From Phoenix dactylifera (lineage: Eukaryota > Streptophyta > Magnoliopsida > Arecales > Arecaceae): DNA of 64,000 bases. The stretch lies in contig NC_052407.1 in assembly GCF_009389715.1 (NCBI RefSeq), forward strand, positions 5,211,154-5,275,153. Direction: 5' to 3'. Position 1 is the first letter of the stretch; each line of letters opens with the position of its first letter. Positions 32,126 to 44,296 of the stretch are shown one piece after another. Made by a program: the position numbers and the translations under genes. The notes under the pieces were generated by a model, which worked only from the letters and a program-made list of their open reading frames with translations, was not told the DNA's origin and did no database searches.

Positions 32126-34531
32126 TTTTATGCTGCATCAGATGTAAATTATTCTCTATTCATCCCCTTTATCATACAAACCATATCAGTCAATGAATAG
32201 ATGTTCGATTTCAGCATTCTTATTTGTTGAACTCATCATGCTAACAGTGTTATGAAATTAGAATTTCAGATAAATCAAGACTGTTTTATTTGGGGCTTAT
32301 GCCTTATTTTGGCAGTTTGGCTTATAATATGTGCCATGATGAATGTGAAAAAAAAATTGAATACATTTCTCAATATCCAGTCTTCTGATCTTACCTTCTC
32401 AGTATAAGCTCTTCCAAAACCGATTGGAAACTTGAACTGTTGCTTTGCTATTGCTTGATCTTTAACAAAAAAATAATAAGGTAGCTTCTTTTATCTATTG
32501 TTCATGCTTCAAGCAGAATAGCTAGCTGCTCTCTCTTATGTCCTAAATTGCCTTCCACCAATTTTTTGCGAACTCAGAAGTAGTCGAAACCTGGCTGATC
32601 GGAGCCGGAGTAGGATTAGAACCAGATCTCTTGTATCAACAGAGAATTGGCACCCTCAATTGCTTGCATAATTACGACCTTGTCATATACAATTGTCTAA
32701 AAATTGTCTCAATGGGGTTCAGATAGGGGTCATTTGGTCTTGTATAGAAAATCAAAATGTTTATAGCTAGAGGTAGTAATTGTTTTGTTCTTTGAACAGA
32801 TATTGCCTCAATTATGCTATCTTTCACCATTGTAACATGACGAAGGGCGTCGGTGCTGTTGCGTGGCCAGCCGACCATCTCTAATTTTTGTGGCGAATAC
32901 ATCCAATCATACAATAGCAATGCATCAAGAAAAAGGCAAAATGCACCCATCAAGTAGTAGAAAAGATAAAATAAATTTGTGAATGTGATAACAACCATCT
33001 ATCATGTTCTTGGCACAAGCCAAAGCAAGAGTCACCATAATGCCAGTGTCATACTAGCTGGTCCTCACTGTTTATATGCAGCGGACAAAGTGATGAGCCC
33101 AATCTCCTAATCAAACAAGAGATAATGTTACGTAGGGTCCTCAGAGTTCCGTGCTAAGATCAGCAATGGCACAAGATAGAAACTTACGTCATATGGATCT
33201 TTCAACAGTAAAGAATACGAGATTGCTTTCTCGTGGCAAAACAGTGACAATTCGATCCCTAAATTCTCCTATCCTACGGAGGTGGGCTATAAGTATCAAC
33301 GTCAATGTTCAAGTGGGCAATTAATAAGCACATGGTTTCATGTAACAGTGCACCGTGACAGGTCCCAATTTCTCCGTTCCACCTACTAACTATTCACGTA
33401 CAAGATAGCATGCACATGATTCCCTCCGTAGCTTCTGCCCGTGATTTTGTTAGCCAATTTTTTTTCACCAAGTGGAGCTGCACCATGTGTAAATTACTTC
33501 GTTGCATTGGTGCATGGCTGTTGGGAAATATTTTTCCTTGTGTTAAGGTTGTTGAGGTCTTTTTTGTCTGTCTTCTTCAAAGAAAAAGATGAGAAGCATA
33601 GGGTGAAAGAGGTGTAACATCGAGTCATTGTTTAATAGAAACTCTTGTCTGTGGTCCTTGGAGACTTTAATGTTTGATGTCACATACAAATCTTCAAACT
33701 GAGATTGCTTTGTTTCCAAATTAGAGTTAGAATAGCCTCCTCTTAATTAGCAGTTGACTAATTAATCTCAAATGGCGTATGTCACGGGCGAATGGAATAC
33801 TAGGGTTGGTGGTGAAATTTCTGTTGTCGAATTCTTATTCAAAGTTGATAAAACCCCGACCTTTTATGCTTGGTTTCTCAGAAACGGTTAATTAACTCCT
33901 GACCGGAGGAAACAATCCTAACTCTAAGCTACAATCTTCTTCTGAGGAACTCTTCTATTTTTTTTCTTATTCTCAACCATTTATTAGTCGATTTTCTTAC
34001 TACTTGTTCTGACACTTATGCGGTCATCATTTACAAGAATCGAAATCTACTGGTTTAGAAGGTTTCACCTAGTTTCATGGGTTGGACTAGGAGTAGATTT
34101 GAATCTCAAATTTGTTCAGAATTAGGAGTATTTTTCTTGTTATTTATTTATTTTTTGGAAGATTGGATGAGTGTTTAGAGGAACCCAAAGAGGGCAAATT
34201 AATTTCATTGTGTGAACCAATATTTGCTTGCAATGTCCAAATCACCTATATCTTCCCACGAAACTTCCTCCCTTGGCGCACCAATAACCTTTCATGAGTA
34301 CAGCACAGGACAATATGGTGACTTAGAGCTTTTACTCCTAAGCAAGCCAATAAAAAGGCAAATTATATCCTGCATCATATGCATCAATGTAAACATGCAC
34401 CATACTAATCAAATCGTCTTATTTTCATTGGCTAATCATAGTGCATGATGAATGAGGCCTACAGAAATGAGACAACGTAATTGGCTGAATAGTTGTATGG
34501 GGCATACAGTAGAAAATAAATGGTTAAACTA

Positions 34532-34538
<7 letters not shown>
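32126..34538. other. Gene-free stretch between a LINE tail and the DUF4378-like gene
   Basis: No gene or repeat with clear ends is recognised. Short open frames near 32.7-33.0, 33.4-33.6 and 34.1-34.4 kb have no family features. Confidence 0.35.

Positions 34539-34565
<27 letters not shown>
34539..34565 (+). repeat. CT microsatellite
   Basis: About 13 CT units. Confidence 0.95.
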
Positions 34566-34569
<4 letters not shown>

Positions 34570-34902
34570 TGGTTTTGACATGCACCACAGCCTCCTATTA
34601 GCACAGCACAGTGCATAGTCGTTGCTTAGGGCCATCACTGATTACTAATTAATATACCATCGACTCATAGCTCCTAAGCAGGCCATGAAAAAAAAAAAAA
34701 CAGCTGAAAGGTCACTTTGTCTTTTCCAGTGGTATTATCAAAGAGACTCCCCAAGCTAGGAGTACAACCCAAGTCAGGGAAGAAATGCTTTAACTAATAG
34801 AAAAATAACTAACTTCCATGATATGCTAATAATTAAACCACCCTTTTTTGTCGTGTGTTTCTTGGGAACGGAAGGGAAGGTGATAGATGTTAATAATAAG
34901 AC

Positions 34903-35924
34903 TTACAGCCTTTTTGATGTACATTGAAAGTCTAGCATGTCCAACGCAATCTCTTCACCAATCTCTTCAAAGATTACAGCTTCTATCTCGATTCCAATCT
35001 CTCTAATCTCAGGTTGGAAATGCCTCCATTCTTCTCTACACTTTGAGACTTCTAAATCTACCAACTGGGTTATGTCAGCCAGATCTCCTCTCAGCTTCTC
35101 CCAGGAAAATATGTGCTCCTTAATTGTCCTTTTAGGTCTCTCTGGGCTCAAACATTCATGAGAGCCCCAAATCCCTTCCTCCAGCTCCCTCACACAGTCC
35201 AACAGAAGTTGGTGTGATTCATTCGACTCCGTCTTGGTCTTTGCATGCTGAGAAAGAAGAGAAGCAGACCCAAGAAGCTCTTCCAAACCAACCCAAGAAG
35301 CTTCCTCAGTTTCTTTTGTTAAATTAGAACTCGGTGCTGAGAGGTGAAAAAAGGAATATTATAGGTAATATAAATGTGAGAGAGGTCATGAAATATAGCT
35401 TAAATTCATTGAGAGTTCAACAACTTACAGTGGTTGCGAACCGGAGAGGCTTCATCAGAATGCAATTCAAGCACTGAAACAGGACTCGGCTGGTTGGAGT
35501 CCTCCAAAACTTTCCATTGGACCTCTCCATCCAATTCCCCTTCATTGACAGCACTGGAACTCGACAATCTATGGAAGTCTGCAACATGACTCTCTGTTCC
35601 CATCTCAAAGACCCCACGTCTTCCATTCTCACGAGCTGTTCCCTCCCAACTCAAAGCCTTCCAGATTACCTTTCGATGCAAAAAATTATTTAGTATACAC
35701 CTTAGAACACCACCTCTCTTCCTCTTGCAGCCATGGCTGCTAAGCCTAAGTAGGCTCCTGCAAGCACTCCCAGGCCAGCACAAGACTGTGGCCTGAGACC
35801 TCAATGCCCTGTCCGAATACCCATTCTCCAAGAGGTAGACATCCAGCAGGAAAGGCTCTTGCTGTTCTTCTAGCAGCTCAAAGAGCCTCCTTGGGTGCTG
35901 CACTTGTCTGGGGAGAGAGGCCAT
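34903..35924 (-). CDS. DUF4378-like plant protein, two exons, 309 aa
   Basis: Exon 1 is 35429-35924 (165 codons plus one base), the intron is 35337-35428 (92 bp), and exon 2 is 34903-35336. The donor is CACT|GTAAGT and the acceptor follows a strong pyrimidine tract (TTTTTTCACCTCTCAG); the join keeps the frame and gives 309 residues. The N-terminus carries RRLFELLEEQQEPFLLDVYL (12-31), which is conserved in small plant proteins of this type. A basic patch KRKRGG lies at 67-72. The C-terminus has LLLDCVREL (209-217) and EIGIEIEAVIFEEIGEEI (278-295), the hallmark of a DUF4378 domain. The molecular role of the domain is not established. No signal peptide or membrane segment is seen. The ATG at 35924 is preceded by a TATTTAA box and a GA-rich leader. 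Confidence 0.82.
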
Positions 35925-36009
35925 CTAGACCTCCACTTTGAAGGCTCCGCAGGGGATGAAAGATGAGATTTAGTCTGTACAAAGTGGAAGAAAAAAACCT
36001 TAGAGGGGC

Positions 36010-36042
36010 TTAAATATGAGTGATACAGAGAGAGAGAGAGAG
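36010..36042 (-). promoter_or_regulatory. Core promoter and GA/CT leader of the DUF4378-like gene
   Basis: A TATTTAA box (36010-36016, minus sense) lies about 86 bp upstream of the start codon. A short GA/CT repeat at 36026-36042 lies just upstream of it. Both are typical of plant promoters. The distance leaves room for a leader of roughly 55 bases. Confidence 0.45.
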
Positions 36043-36097
36043 ATGGGAGATGGAGGACGAGGGAGAAAAGAATCAAATATCTATTCCTGATTTGCAA

Positions 36098-36596
36098 GTA
36101 ACCCTTGAGCCTTGGTAGACCTGGGAAAGAATCTGAGGGTTGTTTGGAATTCCTCTTGGGCTACTTGTGTGAGGAGACTTTGGTGGTATTTCTGACCCAG
36201 GGACAATGCCTATCATCTAGTAGAATAGATGAACTCAGCAGTATGTCCTTTCTTGAAACATGGCCTGCATTGCGCTGAAACAAATCCATTTATCTCTAGT
36301 TAAGAAAAGATTTTGCTACTGTCCTTTGCATTATTTTATAAAAAGATGGAAAGATATCTTGACCGTCCAAAATTAAGCAGGGGTATTTAGAAGATTTTGC
36401 TCTTGTTAGTAGGTTAGCAACCGGTTAAAAGCACATTACTAACTTTTCTAATTTTTATTATTTCCTCGTCAAAGCCAGCCATGTCGTATCTCAGCCCAGC
36501 CTCTCATTTTTTAATATTTTCAGAAAAAAACTATTTTAACATTTTGCTATCCGCCTCCCGTCGCGGCTCTATTCATCCGCTTCCCCCTAAGCTCCT
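36098..36596. other. Gene-free stretch
   Basis: Upstream region of the DUF4378-like gene; no further element was recognised before the LINE tail. Confidence 0.4.
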
Positions 36597-37760
36597 TTTT
36601 TTTTTTTTCTTTGACGTACAATGCGCATACGAATACACCCAAGAAAATCAAAAAACACAAGCTCGCGGAGTGCCAGTGGTAGCTCCCTCTCTTCTGACCA
36701 CAGGGCGTATCCTGAGTGGTGGGCCGCATAGGCAGCCACCCAGTCAGCCGTCCTATTGGCCTCTCTGAATACATGCTTGGCCTCGAAGGCCACACCATCC
36801 CTCACCATCATCCCAATGTCCCGGATCAGGGGGTGGTTTGTGCTTTCACCACTCGAACCCCTCCGAATCCACCCAATGATCGTAGCCGACTCGCCCTCCA
36901 GGATGATCGAGCCGGCCCGCAGCACCTGTCGCGCATGGCGAAGATTTGCTCAGGCAGCTCGCAATTCCGCCCCCAGAACTGATGTATCGAACAACTGGCA
37001 ACCGCCCGCTGCCACTACCCTGAAGTGAAGGTCCCATATAACAAAGCTTGCCCCGCCTCGCGTACCTCCATCCAGCACCGACCTGTCAAAGTTGACATTG
37101 AGGAAGCTCGAGGATGGGGGCTCTCAGGTGAAAAACACTGTCCGAGGAGCTACCTAAGCAGAGAAGAAACTCCATGTGTTCCGAGCTATCAAGGGTATAT
37201 CTGAGGGATGGTGGGTCTGGACTCCATCGCCAATGCTCGAGCGGACTCCACAACAAATCTCGACAACATCCTGCGCTCGTCGAAGGTGCAAGCGTTCCTT
37301 GCCAGCTAGATTTGATGGGCTGTGTAAGTCGCTCTGATGGCCTCATGACATGTCCAAAGACTAGCCAACCACTGCCGTATGATCTGTAGGAAGAATCGTC
37401 TCTCACGCCAAGCCTCCTCCGGGATCCCTATCCACTGCCATGTCGACCTCGTCCATGTGCACTGGAATAGCACATGGTCCACTGACTTCTTTGCACCGCA
37501 AGCCCCGCACTCCGCAGGGATCCCCAAATGACACCTGCTCAGCACTACTTTCGTCGGTACGCGGTTCTACGTCACCTTCCATAAAAAGAGTATTGTACTC
37601 GGGTGGATCCCGGACCTTCAGATTCAGGTGTAGTCTGGCTCCTACTCATGCTCTAGCTGGATAACCCGGGATAGGTCTCCAAGTCTAACACTGGCTCTAC
37701 ATGAGGTGCCCCAAACCCTGACATCTGGCCTCTCACATCTTGGTACTGGAAGGGATCGGA
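36597..37760 (-). mobile_element. LINE 3' half: zf-RVT and RNase H
   Basis: Best preserved LINE piece here. In minus-strand order it has a pre-finger segment ending near RVPTKVVLSRCHLG, a zinc-finger-like zf-RVT block (CGACGAKKSVDHVLFQC with HxxFxC spacing, 37.31-37.55 kb), a frameshifted linker, and an RNase H tail (36587-36925) with EGESATIIGWIRRG, HPLIRDIG, HVFREANRTADWVA and the shared 3' word GGGTGTATTCGTATGCGCAT. A 13-base A run (T run on the plus strand) closes it. Frameshifts show it is inactive. The 5' part is missing. Confidence 0.75.
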
Positions 37761-37769
37761 TCCTCTCAG

Positions 37770-38350
37770 CAAAGTGTACCCTGAACAACTATCGTACCCC
37801 CTAAGCTCCATTCGACTTCCAGCCGCCACCCTCTCTATACGCCTCCACGCCGTCGTCTTCTTCTCCCTCCGATTGTCCGGTGGTGGTCTCAGACGGGAGG
37901 AGGAAGCGGGTCACGTTCCCATTGGGGAGGACGTCGAGGTCGTATATTTAGGAGGGCAGCCGCAGTGAGCAAGGACCGTGGGGTGGCTGATGCTGCGGCG
38001 GAGCTCGCCGGGGCGATCGCTGGGGACGGCGAGGAGGCAGTAACGTACGAAGAGGTTGATATCCTGGACGATGTGGAGGTGGTGGCGTAGGAGATCGCAG
38101 TTCCGGAGGGCAATACCCTCCATGGTGCTCTCCACGGGGAGTATGTTACGGTCGACGCGTCGGCTCTCCTCGGCGGCGATCGAGTCGGAGAAAGCGGGGG
38201 AGGGGATGGTGGTGCAGGTAGGGCACGCCATCTTGGTCGTGAATTCGTTGCAGCCGCTCTGGCCGCCCTGGAAGGGCACGAGGAGGGCGTCGGAGCCGCT
38301 GACGACCACCCTTTGTTCTCTGGTATCGGGGCTGAGGGAGGAGAGGCACG
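37770..38350. other. GC-rich block with long open frames on both strands, unidentified
   Basis: This GC-rich segment abuts the 5' side of the LINE fragment. The minus strand has a 132-codon frame (37911-38309) with a CPTC motif and a hydrophobic LLRHHLHIVQDINLFVRYCL segment. The plus strand has an almost open frame rich in Ala/Gly/Glu. I cannot tell which strand, if either, is coding, and recognise neither. It may be a first exon, a captured gene fragment or a decayed retrocopy. Confidence 0.25.
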
Positions 38351-39345
38351 TTCTAAAAGGCCCCGAACTTCGAATTATTTACCTAACTTGCGATCCATTT
38401 CGCTCCGAAACCGCCTATGTAATGCGAATTATTTACCACACCAGCCATGCTAATGACCAATTAAAATCGGTTGCCGGTGTTTATAACAGTGCCATCAATC
38501 TCGAATCATACGGCCAGAAAGAAAAAAAAAGCAAGCAGTAAAAGGACCAAAAAAAAAAAGTCCTTCCTGAAAACTATCACGCATGACCCCTAGAAAAAAC
38601 CACTATTTTATGTCAACCCCTAAAAAACTCTAAACGACGAAAAGATCATGTAATCATTTAATCTAAGGGATGGATTACTAATTTGACCTCTAGTTGGCTC
38701 TACTTCAGTGAGGTTAAAGTATGTCCAGTACCATTCATCTTGCCTGCTTGAAAGCCTTCCTTCTTTAGCATCTATTCAAAGGGTAAGACGAGGTTATAAA
38801 GTGTTATTATATAGAGGAGTTTTCCCCTTCTTTGTGAAATATCCTGGAAATTCCACAATCCAGAGTCTGAAACTGGCATATCTATTAAGCACTTACCTTT
38901 TTTTTTTTGATGAAATATCTATCAAGCACTTGCACTGAAGAGAGGAGTGCCAGTCCATAGACACAAAGTCATGTTTAGAAAATATTTAATAAGCATTTCC
39001 ACATGACAAATGTTTCTTAATTATAGAGGTGAATTTGAGCCAGTCTAGTATGGTTTTTATCTGCAAATACAGTAGATTTTAAGGATATATATACAAGCAA
39101 CCATGTCTTGATCTTTGTTGAGACCAGCTAATTATGTACTGCAAAGCTCTGAAATGCCATCAAAATGATCAAATTTAGCATACGGAAAATTTGGTTGCCA
39201 AGGCCCCCACAGGGCTGTTGGTAGTGGAGGGAGGCATATGTCCATGGGAAGAGAGAAAAGATTGAATGATCTGTCGTTGGGATTCTGGGGTAGAAGAGAG
39301 AGCAGTGGCTCGGCTGCTGCTTGCAAAATTGTACTACTCTTTTGT
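38351..39345. other. Gene-free stretch
   Basis: Nothing recognised. The right part carries long open frames on both strands but no family features. Confidence 0.35.
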
Positions 39346-39401
39346 TGTGGTGGTGTAGTGGTACCGCACTGTGAAGTGAGAATGTTTCGAAGTTCAAAAC
39401 C
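39346..39401 (+). repeat. tRNA-like SINE head
   Basis: A box A-like TGTAGTGGTACC (39354-39365) and a box B-like AAGTTCAAAACC (39390-39401) sit about 25 bases apart, starting next to a GTGGTGG and ending at CCACCCC, which could pair as a decayed acceptor stem. This fits a tRNA-derived SINE or tRNA pseudogene; the anticodon arm is not clear. Confidence 0.35.
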
Positions 39402-39679
39402 ACCCCACCCTTCGGCCCTTTTGCTCTGAACCCGAGCCCCGAGAGCATGTGTTCATGTCCAGAAATCACTCTTCTCTGCTCCTTTTCCCCAGGGCAGTCC
39501 AACCCCTTTCTAAATAATCTTTTTAGCCCCTCTCCCCGAGAACAAGCTACAAGACAAGGGCGAGATGGGCAGCCACTAGCTTGCACACCTTTAGGGTTTG
39601 CATGCTTTTGGAATGTGCTCATCCACCTTAAAGAGCTCTGGGTAGGGGTGGCTACGGTGCAAATACATAATACATAATA

Positions 39680-40123
39680 TGTGAAGATATGTATGTATGG
39701 ATAAATATTTAGTCTTACATCAGTTGTTCATTGAAAAAGTTTTGAGTATTTGTTATAGAACTAAAGAACCCAAAAAATACCTTCCGACTAGTTTTTTTGG
39801 ATGATGTCCTATATTGTTACAAATAGTATTAGACCGGATCCAATCCATATCCCATATGGACTAAAGGATACTGCAACATGGGCTCATCGAGGCTGATCAC
39901 GGACTGATCGTATAACTTATGATTAGATTTGAATATATTTGAACATTTAACCTGATGAGGATATTAGGACTTAAATGAAGAGAGTATGTGAGGATCTGTG
40001 CAGTCGTGTATTTAGTCTCACTTTGGTTATTTGCTGAACAGATCTTGGATATTTATGTAGAATTGAAGAATCACAAAAATACCTTCTGATCAGTTTTTTT
40101 AGCTAAGGTCCTAGGTTGTTACA
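39680..40123 (+). mobile_element. TRIM, copy 3
   Basis: 444 bp with terminal direct repeats 39680-39820 (approximately) and 39987-40123. The second repeat starts TGTGAGGATCTGTGC and ends GTTGTTACA. Flanks TAATA (39675-39679) and TAATG (40124-40128) agree at four of five bases. The interior shares CATATCCCATATGGACTA with copy 1. No coding capacity. The internal primer site is altered (TAGTATTAGACC). Confidence 0.68.
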
Positions 40124-40489
40124 TAATGTTCAATATAAGGAAGGGAAAGTGAACCAGCCATGGAAGGAGGAGCCAATGGTTTGAACCCATAACCTCTCCT
40201 AATAGCCAGGTGATTTGATTTTGAAATGGGGTATGGACCCTACTTTGTAAAGTAGGGCAATCAGATTTCCACGTTACTGATCATCACTTTTCTAACAACA
40301 TCTCCACCTGTAGAGGGCCTGCCATCCATGCATTGTGGATTTATAATACGACTCCATGATGAAAACGTTGTCAAGCTGTTTGCCTACATATCCCACCTCT
40401 TCTCTTAAAAGATTGGATATTTGATCATGTTTGAAAATTTACCTATATGGTTCGATATTTCCTTCAACCCCCCCCCCCACCTCTTTTTT

Positions 40490-40760
40490 TTTAATAAGTC
40501 GGATAAACCATACTATTCTAATATGAGTACATCCAAAAAAATCAGAAAATAAAATATGATAGAAAGAAAAAAGAATAGTATTGTAGCTGGCCCATAAAAT
40601 ACTGCTAGAGTGCTAAGCCATATAGTAAGTGACCTAGTCAGCTGCTCTATTTGTCTTCTGATATATATGAGTGACCAAAAGGCAACACTGGATTGTATAT
40701 GGGTGGCAAAAGTAATTAAATACCACGAATTTGCATGATTTTTGAAATTGCAAATCATGA
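40490..40760 (-). mobile_element. LINE 3' end fragment
   Basis: Minus-strand reading ends with the same 3' word as the other LINE tails (TGGATGTACTCATATTAGAA) followed by an A/T-rich end. The upstream part keeps only traces of the RNase H tail. A homopolymer C run at about 40470 marks the end. Confidence 0.5.
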
Positions 40761-41590
40761 GTTCACATCGCTGGTTATTTTATTATGCACTAAAACCTCA
40801 CAACTTTCCCAAACAAAGAAATTAGATATTTTTATGTGTTCTTACCTCTATTTTCCCCTTTAGAACTTTGCTTTTTGACAACCAGCACCTTGTAAAATAC
40901 TGCAACTTTTGAAATCTAAAAGGTTCAAAATTATCAAGAAGTTGAAACCATGATTTAGAAAAAAAAAAAAAAAAACGTCTAAATGTCCCCTTGGACCTTG
41001 TGCATAGGATGCTTGTAGATCCCTAGCAGAGCTTGTGCCAAAGGCCCGAAGTGAAAAAGCCGGAGAAAGCTTTTCCTCTCTCCAACTGTTTCATTCCCCT
41101 CGTAGGATAAACACTTTCAAAGCCTGCAGCTTTTCGTTAAGGTTATTCCAAGCAAGTCTCCTGTACTTCTTGAAACAATAATAAAGCAAAAGCGGAAAAC
41201 TGCTACAAAAAGATTTGGGAACAAAGATATCAGCATAAAGTTCAGATGCAAGTTTTTTGAAAAAGGAAATAGGGCATGAGAACAAACTTACAAAGGAATA
41301 TCAGAACGCACGCATGCTTCCATATACACAGACCCATATATTACTGCAGATAGTCTAGCAAACAAGGACACAAGTCACCAACATTTTGCTTGTGATTGGT
41401 GATATAAGCCTAGCAGTTTTTTGTTAAATTCTGGAGTTTGTTCCCAACTTTCGTGCAGAAAAATCTCATCATATTTCATTAGCTTAGGCTTTATTAAGCC
41501 AGAAAAATGTTGTTTTCAAGTCATAAATTTGGTACCATCACAAAATTCATGCAAGTTGGCGTCTTGTGTTTGTGGGTAGCAGATATATAA
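40761..41590. other. Gene-free stretch
   Basis: No gene recognised; it contains an A run near 40960. Confidence 0.4.
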
Positions 41591-41598
41591 ATGCCAAA

Positions 41599-42051
41599 TA
41601 GGGGTGAAAGCTGATTGAATAATATCCATTTAGATCTATTCTTGTATCCAAACCTATCCGATTATAGGTAAAAAATTGAACATCCGACTAATGTCTATAT
41701 TCATATCTATATCCATAAAAAAAAAATGGATATGGATTTAGATAAACAACTCTATCTATATCCAAATACTTGATTCTATTTGTAACCTATTTGATTTTAT
41801 ACAACATTCATAAACTTTTAAGCAAAACAAATGACCATATTAATATGTTATTAACTTGATTTATTATTCACTTAGTCATATCTTTAACTTTGTCATTTAT
41901 AAAGTTTAAATATCTGATTTATATCTATATTTATATTTATACTTTTTGTCTCCGACTAATATCTATATCTGTATTTGCATTCATCAAACAAATCAAATAT
42001 TGATATGGATATACTAATATCTGATTTGTATCTGATCCGATTTCAGCTCTA
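41599..42051. mobile_element. hAT-type MITE with perfect 8-bp target duplication
   Basis: The element starts TAGGGGTGAAAG and ends CAGCTCTA (TAGAGCTGAAATCGG on the other strand), a good hAT terminal repeat. It is flanked by the exact 8-bp duplication ATGCCAAA (41591-41598 and 42052-42059), the size made by hAT transposases. The interior is AT-rich with GGATATGG/CCATATCC words. The left breakpoint of a 3.6-kb tandem duplication falls inside it, so a truncated second copy starts at 45297. Confidence 0.8.
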
Positions 42052-42364
42052 ATGCCAAAGAATTTTTTGAAAAGAGCCAAAAAAATTAAATAAAAGGATA
42101 ACATTATTCTAGTTGCTGCTACTAATAAGAGGTATCTATGCATGCACACAAAAGGGAGGCTTTCAATCCTGCTCTAAGATTGTTGTTGAGGTCAGTCTGC
42201 TCTTATATAAGACTGTAAACAATGCGAACATTTATAACTAGAGTACTGGAAGAAGATGGTCAAGCACATTGCCACTATATCAAACATGACTGACAGTTTT
42301 TGCTATAAGGTAACATGAATTTTGATTCCTCACTCCTATTTCCAATGTGATGCTTGAGGAGAGC

Positions 42365-42760
42365 TTTATATGTTTTTTTTTTTGTTGATAGGGTGGGTTG
42401 ATCATATATTTTTAGTATGAAAACGCTCAATAAAATTATAAAACAAAAGATGATTTAAGGGGGGAGGAGTGGTCTCATAGTTGTCCCAAAGAAAGCCGTC
42501 AGAATGATAAGTAATAAAGGAGAAAACCTAGTCGGTTGCCCTATTTGCCTCTCTATAAATATGAGCTACTTGGAATGTTATGCAATCCCTCATCAGCCTA
42601 AATATATCCTGTAACAGCGGATGTCCACAGTTCATTCTGCCTTGGCTTTGGATCCACACGATTATTGTAGCAGAGTCTCTTTCAAGCTGAATGCACGCTG
42701 TCCCCGAGGTGGGTCTTGTGTAGGTAATGCTTTCTGATCCTTGCAAAGGTCAATTTTTAT
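42365..42760 (-). mobile_element. LINE 3' end in duplication unit 1
   Basis: Minus strand reads ITYTRPTSGTACIQLERDSA, then TIIVWIQSQ, HPLLQDIFRLMRD, HIYREANRATD and a stop. This is the C-terminal RNase H of an L1-like LINE with the conserved aspartate/glutamate positions, followed by a TTCATACTAAAAATAT-type tail and an A-rich end (T run near 42372). Strongly 5'-truncated. Confidence 0.68.
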
Positions 42761-44292
42761 TATTATTGTCTCTCTATAACATAAATCTTCTGATGATGAC
42801 TGAAAAGATTGCAGTAGCTCTTGCTTCACATCAGTTTCCAATTCCCCACCAGCAGCTACGGTGGACTCTGGCAAATTGATCTTTACTCCTTAAGCTTGCT
42901 TCTGTTAGTGAACAATTGGCGCTGGCCCTCAACATAAAAACATGAGCATGTAGATGGTAGTCTTTCAATTCCAACTAACTTCCAACGAAAATTATCCAAA
43001 GAGTTCTCAAAAACACAGCTCTGGCTGAGTTCCAGCCGGTTGTTCAGAGGTAAACATTAGCAAAATTAATGTTGTCTAAAACTGGGGAACAGATCATTTA
43101 TGCTTTCCAGCAAAAAGCAGCAGAGAAAAAGGCTTTACCAAGTCAGCATTGGACTGCTCAGTTGCTCTTTTCAAGTGCTTTTCGTTCTTTTTTCTCTCTC
43201 ATTATTCGTTTAAATAAGGAAAACGTCTTTCTTTCACTGACACTTCTGTAAAAAAATTGAAGACCATTACCAAAAATAAAAGATAAAAAATAAATCTGCT
43301 TCAAATTCTCAATGGATCAGGCAATATTTGATTAGGGTTGCAACACCTTTGAGTCACAAGCCAATGATTGATGATATATTAATGCGTGACTCTTTCTTTC
43401 TACTACTGAAATCTTATATCTTGTTAAAGATGCTTGCACGTCACAAGAGAAATGCAAACCAACCTGCTTGGTACATAAGAAAATAGGTCAGAAACCTAGG
43501 TTGGTTGGATCAGGCTGAGGACAAATCCTAACGCAATCCAATCTCTAAATCTTCCAACTGTAACCCAACTTGAAATCTCTCTAACCCAACCCAACTCTAT
43601 CCTAACCTAAATTTGAGTTAGATCAGGTTGGCAGGATTAAGTTGACTTAGTTAGCTTGAGTTAAATTATGTGATCTTAATTGCATTAAACTGAGTGAAAT
43701 TAGAAATTCTAAGATAAGGAAAAGATTTGAGATATTTTTTTTGAATTGATATTTATCGAACTGAGCCCTAATCTTCCATATATTTCAATTCACTCTTATA
43801 CATAATTCAACAAGACTCAATATATAACCATATACATATATTATTTATTTATTTATATATCAAGTTGTCCCAAGTTAAGTTGGACTAGGTTGGGTTGAGG
43901 CTGGTTCGGGTTAGATCAAAGGTCCACCCTATCCCAACCTAACTTGAGGTTGGGTTAAGATTTGAGCATAATCCAACCAAAGTTTTTAGAACCCTAACCT
44001 AATCCTACCCAATAAGCAGGGTGGTGGATGGTTTCTGCTCGAGCGTAACCCAAGTTCTACCCTGTACAAAGAAATTTCTGTGCTGCATGACATAAAGGGA
44101 TTGGTATAGCTTATGGGAGTCAATGTGATGAACTAACGAGCACCCAAAGCAATTTTCGTCTATTAAACATCCCCTTGGATTTCAAGAAATAGCAGTTCAC
44201 CACAAGAAGAGCATGATAAAATTAAACATAGCCGATTTTTTCCTACTTTGCCGTACTAGTTGGTAATTGGTGTTGACGATAAAATTAAAGGC

Positions 44293-44296
<4 letters not shown>

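Noticed and set aside
39128-39622. 164-codon minus-strand frame
   Set aside because: It overlaps a tRNA-like SINE head and has no recognisable domain; other frames across it are equally open.
40160-40200. Third tRNA-like box B (GGGTTCAAACC, minus)
   Set aside because: No box A at a workable distance.
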